NCBI RefSeq assembly: GCF_001012825.1
Contig: NZ_LCZJ02000037.1
Coordinates: forward strand, 265,637-329,636
Direction: 5' to 3'
DNA from: Paenibacillus etheri
GTDB lineage: Bacteria > Bacillota > Bacilli > Paenibacillales > Paenibacillaceae
DNA length: 64,000 nucleotides
A program made the translations under genes and the position numbers. The notes beneath the pieces are model-generated. The model ran no database searches. It was given only the letters and a program-made list of their open reading frames with translations, and was not told the origin of the DNA. Shown here one piece after another: positions 27,172 to 36,274 of this stretch. Position 1 is the stretch's first letter. Every line of letters starts with the position of its first letter.

Positions 27172-29448
27172 TTATACCGTGATGATTGTCTTGCCCATTG
27201 GAATCTTGAAGCGCTTCTCCATTACTTTGATATGAATCAGCTCTTGTGCATCCACGATTAATTGCGTCTTCAAATGGTTCACTTCCACGGTAATCGTCGC
27301 TTGACGGTAACGCATCGTGAAGGTGTATCCCTTCCATTGCTTCGGCAATGTCGGGTTCAATGCCAAATGATCATCCTTGATCCGCACACCCGAGAAGCCA
27401 TAGACGATCGACATCCATGTACCACCCATGTTCGCCATATGCAATCCGTCTTTCGTGTTGCCATGAGTGTTATCCAAATCCATTCGTGCCGTTTCAATGA
27501 AATAATCGTACGCCTTGTCCGAGTAACCTAACTTCGAAGCCATGATGCTATAGATCGCGCAGGATAAGGACGAATCATGAGTTGTCAGCTTCTCGTAATA
27601 ATCGTAGGAGTTCCGCAAGACATCGGTTGAAATGCCATCCTCGAGCAAGAAATGCGCCAGCACCGTATCAGCCTGCTTCAACACCTGATGACGATAGATG
27701 TGTAGCGGGTGATAGTGAAGCAACAGTGGGTGTTTTTCTTCCGGTGTGTTCTCGAAATCCCACACCTTCTTCGCTAAGAAAGAATCATCTTGTGCATGAA
27801 TGTTCAACTTCTCATCGAAAGGCAGATACATCTTCGCAGCCGCTTCTTCAAATGCTGTAATCTCATCTGTTGTTAAGCCAATGCGACTACACAAAGCTTC
27901 CCATGCCGCAGGATGAGTTTCTGCCAGCTGCTTATACCACGATGCAGCCCACTCTAGATTATATTTTGCAAGTACATTCGTGTAATAGTTATTGTTTACG
28001 ATGGCCGTATACTCATCCGGACCTGTTACATCATCAATCTTGAATAGACCTTCATGATAATGACCTAGCTCCATCCAAGTTCTTGCAGTTTCAAATACGA
28101 CTTCCGCACCGAATTCCGCAATGAAATCTTTATCGCCTGTCGCGAGATAATATTGAATATACGTATAAGCAATATCACCATTAATATGATACTGTGCCGT
28201 ACCGGCTGGGAAGTACCCCGAGCACTCTTCCCCTGTAATGGTACGCCATGCGTAAGCGGCCCCCTTCTTGTGGCCTAGCTCTAGCGCACGCTTCTTCGCT
28301 TCGCCTAGAATCGTATAACGGTAACGAAGCAACTGCTTCGCCAGCTCTGGCTGACAGAGGATGAAGAACGGCAGGATATAGATTTCGGTATCCCAGAAAT
28401 AATGTCCCTCGTAGCCCTCACCGCTTAAGCCTTTGGCTGCGATGTTACTGTATTTATCTTTGCCCACAGATTGCAGCAACTGATATACGTTATATCGAAG
28501 ACCTTGCTCAAGTACCTCATCACCTTGGATCTCGATATTTGCAATTTCCCAAAAATGTTGTAAATATACTTCTTGTGCCATGTAAGCCGCTTGAATCCCT
28601 TGCGTTAATACCAAAGCCATCAACTCACGTCCGTGAGCAGCTGGATCTTCGTGTCGACGTGTATCTGTAAATACGTTGAATTTTGTGAATTGAACAATAT
28701 CTTTACCGGCTGGGAACGCATACCGCACCATTACACTTTTCTCACCCTTGATCAGTTCACCGTTCACCGCAGGCGTTGTCTGATGAACTGTTGTTGCCGC
28801 CACTTGTAGCTTCGACGTATTTGTCTCAAGCACGATTTGTAAGGAGGTCTCGTCGAACACCTCGATATTCTTCATATCCAATAGCTTGGCATGACCCGAT
28901 GCAACACGAGGGTCCTTCGAATTCGTATAGTTACTCACATCGCCATTCACGCCAGAGGTAATCGTCACTTCATCCTGACAATTGATACGAGTTACCTCAA
29001 TATCTATCGTGAACAATTCGAGTGTTGTCAATGACGCCATGCGTGTGAATGAAATTTCGGCCTCTTTACCTTGTGGTGAAATCCAGTGCACGTGCCGTAC
29101 GTACTTACCTTCGCGCATATCGAGATAACGCCGCCCAGATACGACCGTTCCTGTGAAAAGACTGAACTTCTCCTCCCCAATATGAATGGTCACATCCTGT
29201 ACATCCATCACATTCACAAGCTTTTGTTGTGTATCGGGAAAGCCATACGCGCTCTCCCCATATAGAATCGGTGTAATATCATAAAATGCATTTATATATG
29301 TTCCACGAACCGTTGGCTCGTCACCTTCATAACCTTCTTCAAAATTACCTCGAACACCTACATAACCATTAGCCACATTAAAAATACTCTCACTAACGCC
29401 GAGGTCTTGCATATCCCGATGATTCTCAATAATCCAGTCCGACTTCAT
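27172..29448 (-). CDS. glycoside hydrolase family 65 disaccharide phosphorylase
   Basis: A 758-residue inverting phosphorylase of the maltose/kojibiose/trehalose phosphorylase family. The N-terminal beta-sandwich is followed by an (alpha/alpha)6 barrel with HYFWDTE (349-355) and the catalytic acid E479 in TGPDEY, and a small C-terminal sheet domain. No signal peptide is seen, so it acts in the cytosol on imported disaccharide, releasing glucose and glucose 1-phosphate. The gene is the last of an operon with an ABC sugar importer, and an AraC regulator is divergent. No phosphoglucomutase gene adjoins it. ATG 29448 follows GAGGGG. Which linkage it cuts cannot be told. Confidence 0.92.
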   Translation of the reverse strand: MKSDWIIENHRDMQDLGVSESIFNVANGYVGVRGNFEEGYEGDEPTVRGTYINAFYDITPILYGESAYGFPDTQQKLVNVMDVQDVTIHIGEEKFSLFTGTVVSGRRYLDMREGKYVRHVHWISPQGKEAEISFTRMASLTTLELFTIDIEVTRINCQDEVTITSGVNGDVSNYTNSKDPRVASGHAKLLDMKNIEVFDETSLQIVLETNTSKLQVAATTVHQTTPAVNGELIKGEKSVMVRYAFPAGKDIVQFTKFNVFTDTRRHEDPAAHGRELMALVLTQGIQAAYMAQEVYLQHFWEIANIEIQGDEVLEQGLRYNVYQLLQSVGKDKYSNIAAKGLSGEGYEGHYFWDTEIYILPFFILCQPELAKQLLRYRYTILGEAKKRALELGHKKGAAYAWRTITGEECSGYFPAGTAQYHINGDIAYTYIQYYLATGDKDFIAEFGAEVVFETARTWMELGHYHEGLFKIDDVTGPDEYTAIVNNNYYTNVLAKYNLEWAASWYKQLAETHPAAWEALCSRIGLTTDEITAFEEAAAKMYLPFDEKLNIHAQDDSFLAKKVWDFENTPEEKHPLLLHYHPLHIYRHQVLKQADTVLAHFLLEDGISTDVLRNSYDYYEKLTTHDSSLSCAIYSIMASKLGYSDKAYDYFIETARMDLDNTHGNTKDGLHMANMGGTWMSIVYGFSGVRIKDDHLALNPTLPKQWKGYTFTMRYRQATITVEVNHLKTQLIVDAQELIHIKVMEKRFKIPMGKTIITV

Positions 29449-29470
29449 ATGAAGGTCCCCTCATCCAATT

Positions 29471-30319
29471 TTATTTCACTGCACCTGCCATAACGCCTTT
29501 AATAATGTATTTCTGTGCGAACAGATAAAAGATAATAACCGGAATGATCGATACGACAAGTCCTGCCATTGCAAGGTTCCACTGAATTGTAAATTCTCCG
29601 AAGAAGAAGAAGGTTGACAATGGAATGGTACGAAGCGCTGGGCTTGTTAAGGTCAAGGATGGAAGTAAATAGTCATTCCAAATCCACAATAGATTTAAGA
29701 TTCCTACAGTCATCGTAATTGGCGTAAGCATTGGGAATACAACCTTCCAGAATGTCTGCCACGTATTACAGCCCTCTATCATCGCCGCTTCTTCAAGAGC
29801 AATCGGTACCCCTTTAATAAAACCATGATAGAGGAAGACCGACATACTTAGCCCAAATCCGATATACATGAAAATTAGGCCATAATGTGTATTAATCATA
29901 GAGAAATGAAGGGATGGAATATCCCATTTGTTCAAATATTGCATTAACGGGATCATCACCGATTGGAACGGGATGAGCATTGTACCTACAAATAAGAGGA
30001 GAATTCCATTCGACAACTTATTCTTCAGGCGAACAAGCATCCAGGATGTCATCGATGAGAAGATAATAATAAGACCGATACTAATGATAGAGACTAAGAG
30101 CGAGTTTTTAAATGCTGACAAAAAGTTCATCTTGTCCATTGCCGCAGCATAGTACTCGAAAGAAAAAGATTCCGGTAGGCCGAACGTATCTGTGAATATC
30201 TCGCTACGTCCTTTGAACGAATTCACAAGCATAATATAGATAGGTAGCAGCATGAGAAGTCCACTAACCCAAGCGATAACTTCAAGCAATATAGAAGATG
30301 ATCTATTGCGACGTTTCAT
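29471..30319 (-). CDS. carbohydrate ABC transporter permease (MalG type)
   Basis: A 282-residue permease with six helices. The coupling loop is EEAAMIEGCNTWQTFWKVVFP, the EAA motif that contacts the ATPase. It partners the preceding permease and the lipoprotein binding protein. The ATG at 30319 shares a base with the stop of the upstream permease gene and follows GGGAGGTTG. The ATPase is not encoded in the cluster, so a shared MsmX-type ATPase elsewhere is likely. The GH65 gene begins 22 bp downstream. Confidence 0.92.
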   Translation of the reverse strand: MKRRNRSSSILLEVIAWVSGLLMLLPIYIMLVNSFKGRSEIFTDTFGLPESFSFEYYAAAMDKMNFLSAFKNSLLVSIISIGLIIIFSSMTSWMLVRLKNKLSNGILLLFVGTMLIPFQSVMIPLMQYLNKWDIPSLHFSMINTHYGLIFMYIGFGLSMSVFLYHGFIKGVPIALEEAAMIEGCNTWQTFWKVVFPMLTPITMTVGILNLLWIWNDYLLPSLTLTSPALRTIPLSTFFFFGEFTIQWNLAMAGLVVSIIPVIIFYLFAQKYIIKGVMAGAVK

Positions 30320-31197
30320 TATTGTTCAACCTCCCTTTTCTTCGAGATAACGACCTGCGTAACCGTCACAACTAAGATGACGAGGAAGAAGATAATCGCC
30401 TTGGCTTGCGCGAGCGAATATTGATTCATACTAAACGCGGTTTTAAAGATATTCATTGCAACAAGCTCGGTTGTACCGTAAGGACCACCGTTCGTTAGCG
30501 AGATATTGGTATCATATTGTTTGAATGCATTCGACAGAGTCAAGAACAAGCTGATCGTGAAGGCTGGCATAATCAATGGGAACATAATTTTGCGGAATCG
30601 CATCCATCCGCCTGCGCCATCCATATCAGCTGCCTCCAATACCTCATCCGAAACACCTTGAATAGCTGCGATGTAGATGATCATGACGTAGCCGGCCATT
30701 TGCCATGTTCCTACGAAGACCAGCGCCCAGAAGGAAGCAGTCGGATCATCCAACCAATTAAAGAAGATTGAGCTATTACCAAGCACTTCTCCAACCTGTA
30801 CGAAGAATTTCGTGAATACGAACTTCCAGATAAAACCTAGGATCAAACCACCGATCAAGTTCGGCAGGAAATAGATTGAGCGTAAGAGATTACGCGACTT
30901 TATTTTGGAAGTCACAAGCATCGCCAATGAAAGTCCTATAACGTTAACGAGAATAATCATGCATACTGCATATTTAAATGTCAGGCCGAATGATGTAAGA
31001 AAATCTGAATCTTGAAACACCTGCACATAGTTTTGGAAGCCTACAAATTTAGAACCCGCGAATTGAAACCCATCCCAATCTGTAAAAGAATAAACAATCC
31101 CCATGACGAATGGAATGATGACTACATTTATAAAGATGAATAATGATGGAACAATAAAAGCTGCCGCTATTAAATTTCTCTTTACACTTTTCTTCAA
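30319..31197 (-). CDS. carbohydrate ABC transporter permease (MalF type)
   Basis: A permease of about 292 residues with six helices and the EAA loop LEAADMDGAGGWMRFRKIMFP. The start is uncertain: GTG 31206 would lie on top of its own ribosome site, whereas TTG 31197 has AGAGGTG 6 nt upstream and gives the typical MKKSVKRNL start, so the latter is used. The stop overlaps the start of the next permease by one base. It forms the importer heterodimer for the GH65 pathway. Confidence 0.9.
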   Translation of the reverse strand: MKKSVKRNLIAAAFIVPSLFIFINVVIIPFVMGIVYSFTDWDGFQFAGSKFVGFQNYVQVFQDSDFLTSFGLTFKYAVCMIILVNVIGLSLAMLVTSKIKSRNLLRSIYFLPNLIGGLILGFIWKFVFTKFFVQVGEVLGNSSIFFNWLDDPTASFWALVFVGTWQMAGYVMIIYIAAIQGVSDEVLEAADMDGAGGWMRFRKIMFPLIMPAFTISLFLTLSNAFKQYDTNISLTNGGPYGTTELVAMNIFKTAFSMNQYSLAQAKAIIFFLVILVVTVTQVVISKKREVEQ

Positions 31198-31233
31198 TGG
31201 TTTCACCTCTTATCCATTTCTACAAAACAGGAA

Positions 31234-31267
31234 GAGGCCGCTTAACGAATATTCGAGAAGCAGCCTC
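31234..31267 (-). promoter_or_regulatory. intercistronic hairpin after the binding-protein gene
   Basis: GAGGC-GCTT and AAGC-GCCTC arms with a central CGAATATTCG palindrome. No good T tract follows. Such hairpins commonly stabilise the upstream message or partly terminate it, keeping binding protein in excess over permeases. Confidence 0.55.
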
Positions 31268-31280
31268 CATAGCCATACGA

Positions 31281-32576
31281 TTATTTTTTAACCGCAGTCA
31301 TCCAAACATTCTGAAGTGCTTCTAACAAGCCCTCGCCCGTTAATTTTCCTGCATAGTATTTTTCCACTTGGTTCGCAAACTCTTGATCTGCTCCCGCTGG
31401 GAATTGATCGAATACCCATTTCACTGTCTTGCCTTCACTTGCATAACGGTTCACTTCTTGGGATAACGGATCCATTTTGCTAGTATCAAAACCGGAGTAC
31501 ACAGGGATAAAGTTAAACTCATCCGTTACATAGTGCTGACCCGCTGGATCTGTTAGCAACCAATCCAAGAACGCCTTCGCACCCGCTTGTTGATCTTCCG
31601 ATGCATGCTTGTTCACGCGGAAGAAGTTACTGTTACCTACCGCAATACCTTGATTACCTTCGAACGGTACTGGCAAGAAACCATATTCAAATTTCACATC
31701 ATAATCGTTCAAGAGACCTTGTGCCCAGTTTCCTTGGTGAATCATCGCATATTGGCCTGCCGCGAAGCCTGCAACTTGTTCATCATACGTATCTTTACTC
31801 AAGTTCGTATGGTCTTTGATCTTGTCCAGATCAGCAACGTACTCTTTCAATTCAGGAATATCTTGAAGCTTCAATTCGCCAGCATTAATCTTAGCAATCG
31901 TACCCGATGTATCTTTCATTAATGCAAATGGCCAGTTAAATGGATGCATGAAACGGAAGTAAGACTCTTGTGCATACGCTATTGCCTTCTTCACGCCTTT
32001 CACTTGCTCCAACTTGGTACTTGCTGCAACAAGGTCATCCCATGTCTTAATATCGTCCGCATTCACGCCTGCTTCCTTGAACATATCCTTATTGTAGATA
32101 AGTCCGAAGCCTTCAAGCGCAACTGGCAAGCCATATAATTTACCATCACTACGCGCTGCTGTATCTTGTCCTTCAACAATTTTGCTAGCTGCTTTCATAT
32201 CATCCAAGGGTGCCATATATGGAAGGTATTTTTGAAACTCTGAGCCAGATGCTGTTGTGAAAATTGTTGGTGCTTTTTCTGGGGCGGAGCTGAATTGTGT
32301 CTGCAACACCGTCATCAGGTTGTCACCCGCTGCTCCTAATGGTTGTACTTCATATTTATCTTGAGTTTTATTGAATTCTTTCGCTGCATCCTCTAGTGCA
32401 CCTTGGATTTCTACTTTATTCTGAATGATTGTAATAACCGCTTTTTTACCAGTTCCTTTAGACGTTGTGTCTGCGCTATTTGCCTTGTTTGCTCCATCAT
32501 CACTTTTTGCTCCACAAGCGACTAACGTGGATAACATAGCTACAGATAATACTGCTGCCCCTACTTTTTTCTTCAT
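31281..32576 (-). CDS. extracellular sugar-binding lipoprotein
   Basis: A 431-residue solute-binding protein of ABC family 1. A short signal with lipobox LVAC|G (Cys about 21) anchors it outside the membrane. A linker rich in Ser, Ala and Lys precedes the two-lobed fold. It is first in the operon with two permeases and a GH65 phosphorylase, so it probably binds an alpha-linked gluco-oligosaccharide. ATG 32576 is used (AGAGGGG at 8 nt) over TTG 32582, which would leave only two bases. A hairpin follows the gene. Confidence 0.92.
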   Translation of the reverse strand: MKKKVGAAVLSVAMLSTLVACGAKSDDGANKANSADTTSKGTGKKAVITIIQNKVEIQGALEDAAKEFNKTQDKYEVQPLGAAGDNLMTVLQTQFSSAPEKAPTIFTTASGSEFQKYLPYMAPLDDMKAASKIVEGQDTAARSDGKLYGLPVALEGFGLIYNKDMFKEAGVNADDIKTWDDLVAASTKLEQVKGVKKAIAYAQESYFRFMHPFNWPFALMKDTSGTIAKINAGELKLQDIPELKEYVADLDKIKDHTNLSKDTYDEQVAGFAAGQYAMIHQGNWAQGLLNDYDVKFEYGFLPVPFEGNQGIAVGNSNFFRVNKHASEDQQAGAKAFLDWLLTDPAGQHYVTDEFNFIPVYSGFDTSKMDPLSQEVNRYASEGKTVKWVFDQFPAGADQEFANQVEKYYAGKLTGEGLLEALQNVWMTAVKK

Positions 32577-32764
32577 CTGCAATACCCCTCTTCTGAAGAT
32601 TTCATAATTTTTATTGGTATTTCTAAAATTGAAAGCCTTTACAAAACTGATATTACACGATAATATAATATTTAATTACAAATTCTTAACATTAGTTTCG
32701 ATTTATAAATACGGATTATATTGTAAAATCCTCTCTTAAACTGGTAGCCTAAAGGAGATTATCC

Positions 32765-33487
32765 ATGCTAGACATTACTGCCGTCCTCGAACGCAATATG
32801 GCGAAGAATCGCTATCAGAACTATATGCACCCTTCCTATGAGCACGAAAAGAAGCTCGTCTATGCAATCCAACGCATTGATCGTGAAGGTGCCATTAAAA
32901 TATTGAATGAAATCAACCTGCTGGAACGAGCCAACCTGTCACCGAAGCCTTTGCAGTCATTGAAATATTCTCTAGTCGCTAGCTGCACCATTTTTACGCG
33001 TGCGATCATTGAGGCGGGAGTCGATTCCGAGTCCGCGTTCATTCTCAGTGACCATTACATCAACTTAATTGATGAGAGCGACTCGATCGTGAAGACCGTT
33101 GAGATTGAATACCTCATGCTAAATAGCTTTATTAGTGTCATCTCAACCCATCGTTCGTATTCGTATGGACCCATCATTAATAAGACGATCGCCTATATTA
33201 AAAAGCACATTGAAGAGAAGCCTACGCTAGAGCGAGTTGCGGAAATCGTGCAGTTGCATCCGAATTACCTCGCAACGCTATTCAAACAAGAAACAGGGAG
33301 CACTGTCCTCAACTTCATCCATAAAGAAAGAATTGATGCGATCAAGAACTTCCTGATCCATACAAATATGGCGCTTCAGGATATTAGTGATATCTTCGGC
33401 TTCGCTTCCTCTGCCTACTTCTCTACCTACTGCAAGACGCATCTAGGCATGACCGCAAGGGAGTATCGAAAAGATCACATGAAATGA
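32765..33487 (+). CDS. AraC family transcriptional regulator
   Basis: A 240-residue regulator. The last ~100 residues form the double helix-turn-helix AraC domain (HPNYLATLFKQETGSTVLNF and the FGFASSAYFSTYCKTHLGM segment). The N-terminal ~130 residues are helical and lack an obvious cupin sugar-binding fold, resembling the central part of YesN-like regulators. ATG 32765 follows AAAGGAG. It diverges from the sugar importer/GH65 operon across 188 bp, the usual place for a local activator. The signal is unknown. Confidence 0.88.
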   Translation: MLDITAVLERNMAKNRYQNYMHPSYEHEKKLVYAIQRIDREGAIKILNEINLLERANLSPKPLQSLKYSLVASCTIFTRAIIEAGVDSESAFILSDHYINLIDESDSIVKTVEIEYLMLNSFISVISTHRSYSYGPIINKTIAYIKKHIEEKPTLERVAEIVQLHPNYLATLFKQETGSTVLNFIHKERIDAIKNFLIHTNMALQDISDIFGFASSAYFSTYCKTHLGMTAREYRKDHMK

Positions 33488-33588
33488 CAAGCAAAAAACG
33501 CCTTCGGCGTCCTTAAAGGACGGAAAGCGTTTATGCGAGAAATATAAGGATAAAGTATAGCGTGAAACTTATACTTCCGTATATTTTT
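33488..33588 (+). repeat. dispersed ~100-bp structured repeat, copy D
   Basis: Begins at the base after the AraC stop codon. The left half is intact; the right end reads CTTATACTTCCGTATATTTTT. It is followed directly by a terminator. Confidence 0.85.
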
Positions 33589-33590
33589 AA

Positions 33591-33636
33591 AAAAAGGCGA
33601 ATTCTCATTCATAGCTGAATGGAATCTCGCCTTTTG
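33591..33636. terminator. bidirectional intrinsic terminator
   Basis: AAAAAGGCGA and TCGCCTTTT form the outer stem with an inner CATTCA/TGAATG stem. It lies between the convergent AraC and stalk-domain genes. Confidence 0.8.
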
Positions 33637-33662
33637 GTCCCCCTAATGATTACTTTGCATAA

Positions 33663-35906
33663 CTATCTCTTCGGTGGTTGCGGTGTAATCAGGAAGTTAA
33701 CCGGCAAATTACTACCAGACGCTGCAGTGAACAATATCTCAACAGAGCCCCCTTCATCACCTGTACGATAAACCACACTATTCAAGTTTGCATTTGTAAT
33801 ACTGCCGGTACTTGGCATTTGAACAATTTGACCATTCACCATAACAGGTCCCATATAATTACCACCACGCGGGTTAAAGGTAATTAATGAATTTGGAGCA
33901 ACATGTTCAAATTTGATTTTGTATAGTACTCCGAAGTTGCCTGCATTGGATGCCTCAGTTCCTGACATAGGGTCGGTGCCCATCAAATTCAAATCACTTG
34001 AATTATCACCGATGAGAAGTCTCGCAGGTGTTCTTCCTACTTCATCCGTAACAGTCATGATACGTGTAGAATCAGCATAAGTCCCTCGGTTATGCACGCC
34101 ATCACGATCCAGTATTGGAAGCGTAGGAAGTGTGGTTAACGGATCTTTATTCGCATCAATCATCATAACATTGTATTCAATAGGATAATCACTATGTAAG
34201 TCCGCTTGGAGTGAAACGATTTCGCTCGGTTTTATTGCAATATTATTCAGATCAGACAGGATAGAGACGCTTTCACCAGGTTGCAGGACCGTTTTCTTGT
34301 AATCTTTTTTCGTTTGCATGGATTCCCAGTAACGTTGCACTGAGAGTTTACCCGTAGCTTCCGGAAAGGGATGTGGGCCTCCAACGCCTAAATATTCTGT
34401 TGTGATCGTCGTAGGGTATAGATTGTTGTTCTTAGCTATCACATATACCTTCATTTTAGTATTCATATTATTCTTGTGGTGAATCAAAAAGCGGGTTCCA
34501 CCGAACGATGTTTCACGATAAGTAATCCCTTCCATATTTACGGTTTCTGGACTGTTAGCGCGAATAAGATTATAAGGCTCAGAAGTGAGCGTATAAGCTA
34601 CCTTCTGCCAGTTTGGAACATTAGATCCGTCAATATCAAATACACTACCCGGAGAAGCGAACAATCTATAGAAATCTCCCTTACTGTACAAGACTTCATC
34701 CGTAATATTAATGACTTTTTCAAAAGTGCTGATTGCGCCATGTGAATCTTTTACTTGAATAGAAACTGTTGCAGGACCAGGTGTGAAGAAAGCTTCCGCT
34801 TTATTCGTCCAGGTCGTTGTTTTAAGTGTATCTCCGTCTGGGTCGGTGCTCATATCCGTATAAGTGATCATCTCACCCATTTTGTAGGAATCCTTATCGG
34901 TCGTAAAATTTGCTACCGGCGGTGTATTCGGTTTTAGAATCGTGATCGTCGTGGAGTAAGGATCACTCCATTGTCCATTAGCATCCCTAACAGAGTAGGA
35001 TACTACATATTGCCCAGGTGTATCATAGATATCCTGCTTCCCTTCCCACTTCTCTTCAACTATGGCTGAACCAATCGGTGAAGAGCTAGAAGTCAGGAAA
35101 TTCACTGGATCACCAGCATAAATTATAGCCGGTACTGTAAAAGAAGCTTTAGGCTTCAAATTTAGCGAAAGAATGACTCGTTTTTGCACATTATCCACGG
35201 TATACGGAATGCCCAGCGCCCCAGTAATGGACGTCAATGGAATCATAAAGGTTCCTTTGAATTGATAAGCTGGACCCTTCATTGTCACATTCTTACCATT
35301 TACGGAATAAATCTTACTGTCTGTCTTGAACCGCATAACGTCGCTGCCTTTAGTAACAATGGTCTCTTTCGTCTTATAATCGTAAATGTATTTCACACCT
35401 ACACGTTCAACCATAGCTCTAATCGAAACGTAGGAAACGCCATTCTTCACTGCCATTGGCTGATTAGCCAAATATTCAATGCCATTCTGATACATTTTGT
35501 TACTATTCATCATAAGTACAAGCTGATTGCTAGCCCCTGCACTAACTATATCTGTTGTAATCGGTGGTGTGGTGGTCGCAGGTATAAGTGTAAGACTTGG
35601 ACTCGGTGTGGGGGATGGTAACGTTGTTAAAGTAGAATCGGTTGTTACCCCTGTAATTGGCGTTACTGTCGCTGTTGGTGTTGCTGTTGGCGTTGGTGTT
35701 GCTGTTGCCCCTTCTGCTACCGGACGTGTCAATGATGGCAATGGATCAGTAGCTTCTGGAATTACTTCCGCAACAGATGTAGTAGCTACTCTTACTCCAC
35801 TGGTGTTACTGGAGGTAACATTTCCAGCTTCAGCAACAACGGGCACTGCCGCAGCAGTCTGAGATACGGCCAATAGTACAACTAATGTTAGTTTTTTTAA
35901 ATGCAT
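33663..35906 (-). CDS. secreted copper-amine-oxidase N-terminal-like/PKD domain surface protein
   Basis: A 747-residue exported protein. A signal peptide (MHLKKLTLVVLLAVSQTAAA and on) is followed by a Thr/Pro-rich linker (about 40-125). Next comes a copper-amine-oxidase N-like stalk domain, with NGIEYLANQPMAVKNGVSYVSIRAM and KGTFMIPLTSI as its repeating signatures, then one or two PKD/Ig-like modules (VANFTTDKDSYKMGEMITY, DPDGDTL) and a large C-terminal part I cannot place. ATG 35906 is used (GAGGAG at 7 nt) rather than the longer frame. There is no SLH or sortase motif. It probably binds a wall polysaccharide; this is inferred from stalk-domain relatives. Confidence 0.82.
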   Translation of the reverse strand: MHLKKLTLVVLLAVSQTAAAVPVVAEAGNVTSSNTSGVRVATTSVAEVIPEATDPLPSLTRPVAEGATATPTPTATPTATVTPITGVTTDSTLTTLPSPTPSPSLTLIPATTTPPITTDIVSAGASNQLVLMMNSNKMYQNGIEYLANQPMAVKNGVSYVSIRAMVERVGVKYIYDYKTKETIVTKGSDVMRFKTDSKIYSVNGKNVTMKGPAYQFKGTFMIPLTSITGALGIPYTVDNVQKRVILSLNLKPKASFTVPAIIYAGDPVNFLTSSSSPIGSAIVEEKWEGKQDIYDTPGQYVVSYSVRDANGQWSDPYSTTITILKPNTPPVANFTTDKDSYKMGEMITYTDMSTDPDGDTLKTTTWTNKAEAFFTPGPATVSIQVKDSHGAISTFEKVINITDEVLYSKGDFYRLFASPGSVFDIDGSNVPNWQKVAYTLTSEPYNLIRANSPETVNMEGITYRETSFGGTRFLIHHKNNMNTKMKVYVIAKNNNLYPTTITTEYLGVGGPHPFPEATGKLSVQRYWESMQTKKDYKKTVLQPGESVSILSDLNNIAIKPSEIVSLQADLHSDYPIEYNVMMIDANKDPLTTLPTLPILDRDGVHNRGTYADSTRIMTVTDEVGRTPARLLIGDNSSDLNLMGTDPMSGTEASNAGNFGVLYKIKFEHVAPNSLITFNPRGGNYMGPVMVNGQIVQMPSTGSITNANLNSVVYRTGDEGGSVEILFTAASGSNLPVNFLITPQPPKR

Positions 35907-36274
35907 GATTTGACTCCTCTGCTCCATTTGTAAATATAAGTGGCCCCTATCTTTACCTTCCTCTTATATTCCTAGTAAAAACGCTCTCACCCCTAACGAG
36001 ACAATGCTTTTACTTCATGGTACATTCATTATTTCAAATCGTATTATTTGACGCAGTAGATCTCAAAAAGTTTCATTATAAGTAAATAAAAAACAATGTT
36101 GTATATTAATTACACCATTCACCTCTATCTCCTTTATTTGTTATTCATATAAACTCCACCTAGGCTTTAACCCAATTCTCCAAGCAAGCATATACTGATG
36201 CCATAGAAACTACTGGCACGCCGAAAATAAACCATGACCTTACCACTATCGGCGTACGGGCTGGAGGGAAATCC
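35907..36274. other. intergenic region without a recognised gene
   Basis: A 368-bp AT-rich stretch between divergent genes. An imperfect inverted repeat (GTAAAA...TTTTAC) lies near 35975-36013. From about 36165 an open frame continues in frame into the downstream aminotransferase GTG, but there is no start codon in it. No gene is supported. Confidence 0.5.

Noticed and set aside
35527-35862. 111-residue valine-rich frame antisense to the stalk-domain gene
   Set aside because: Product of the Thr/Pro-rich low-complexity linker read backwards; no ribosome site.
36165-36274. In-frame upstream extension of the aminotransferase
   Set aside because: The frame is open from about 36165 but contains no start codon, and GTG 36275 has a strong ribosome site.
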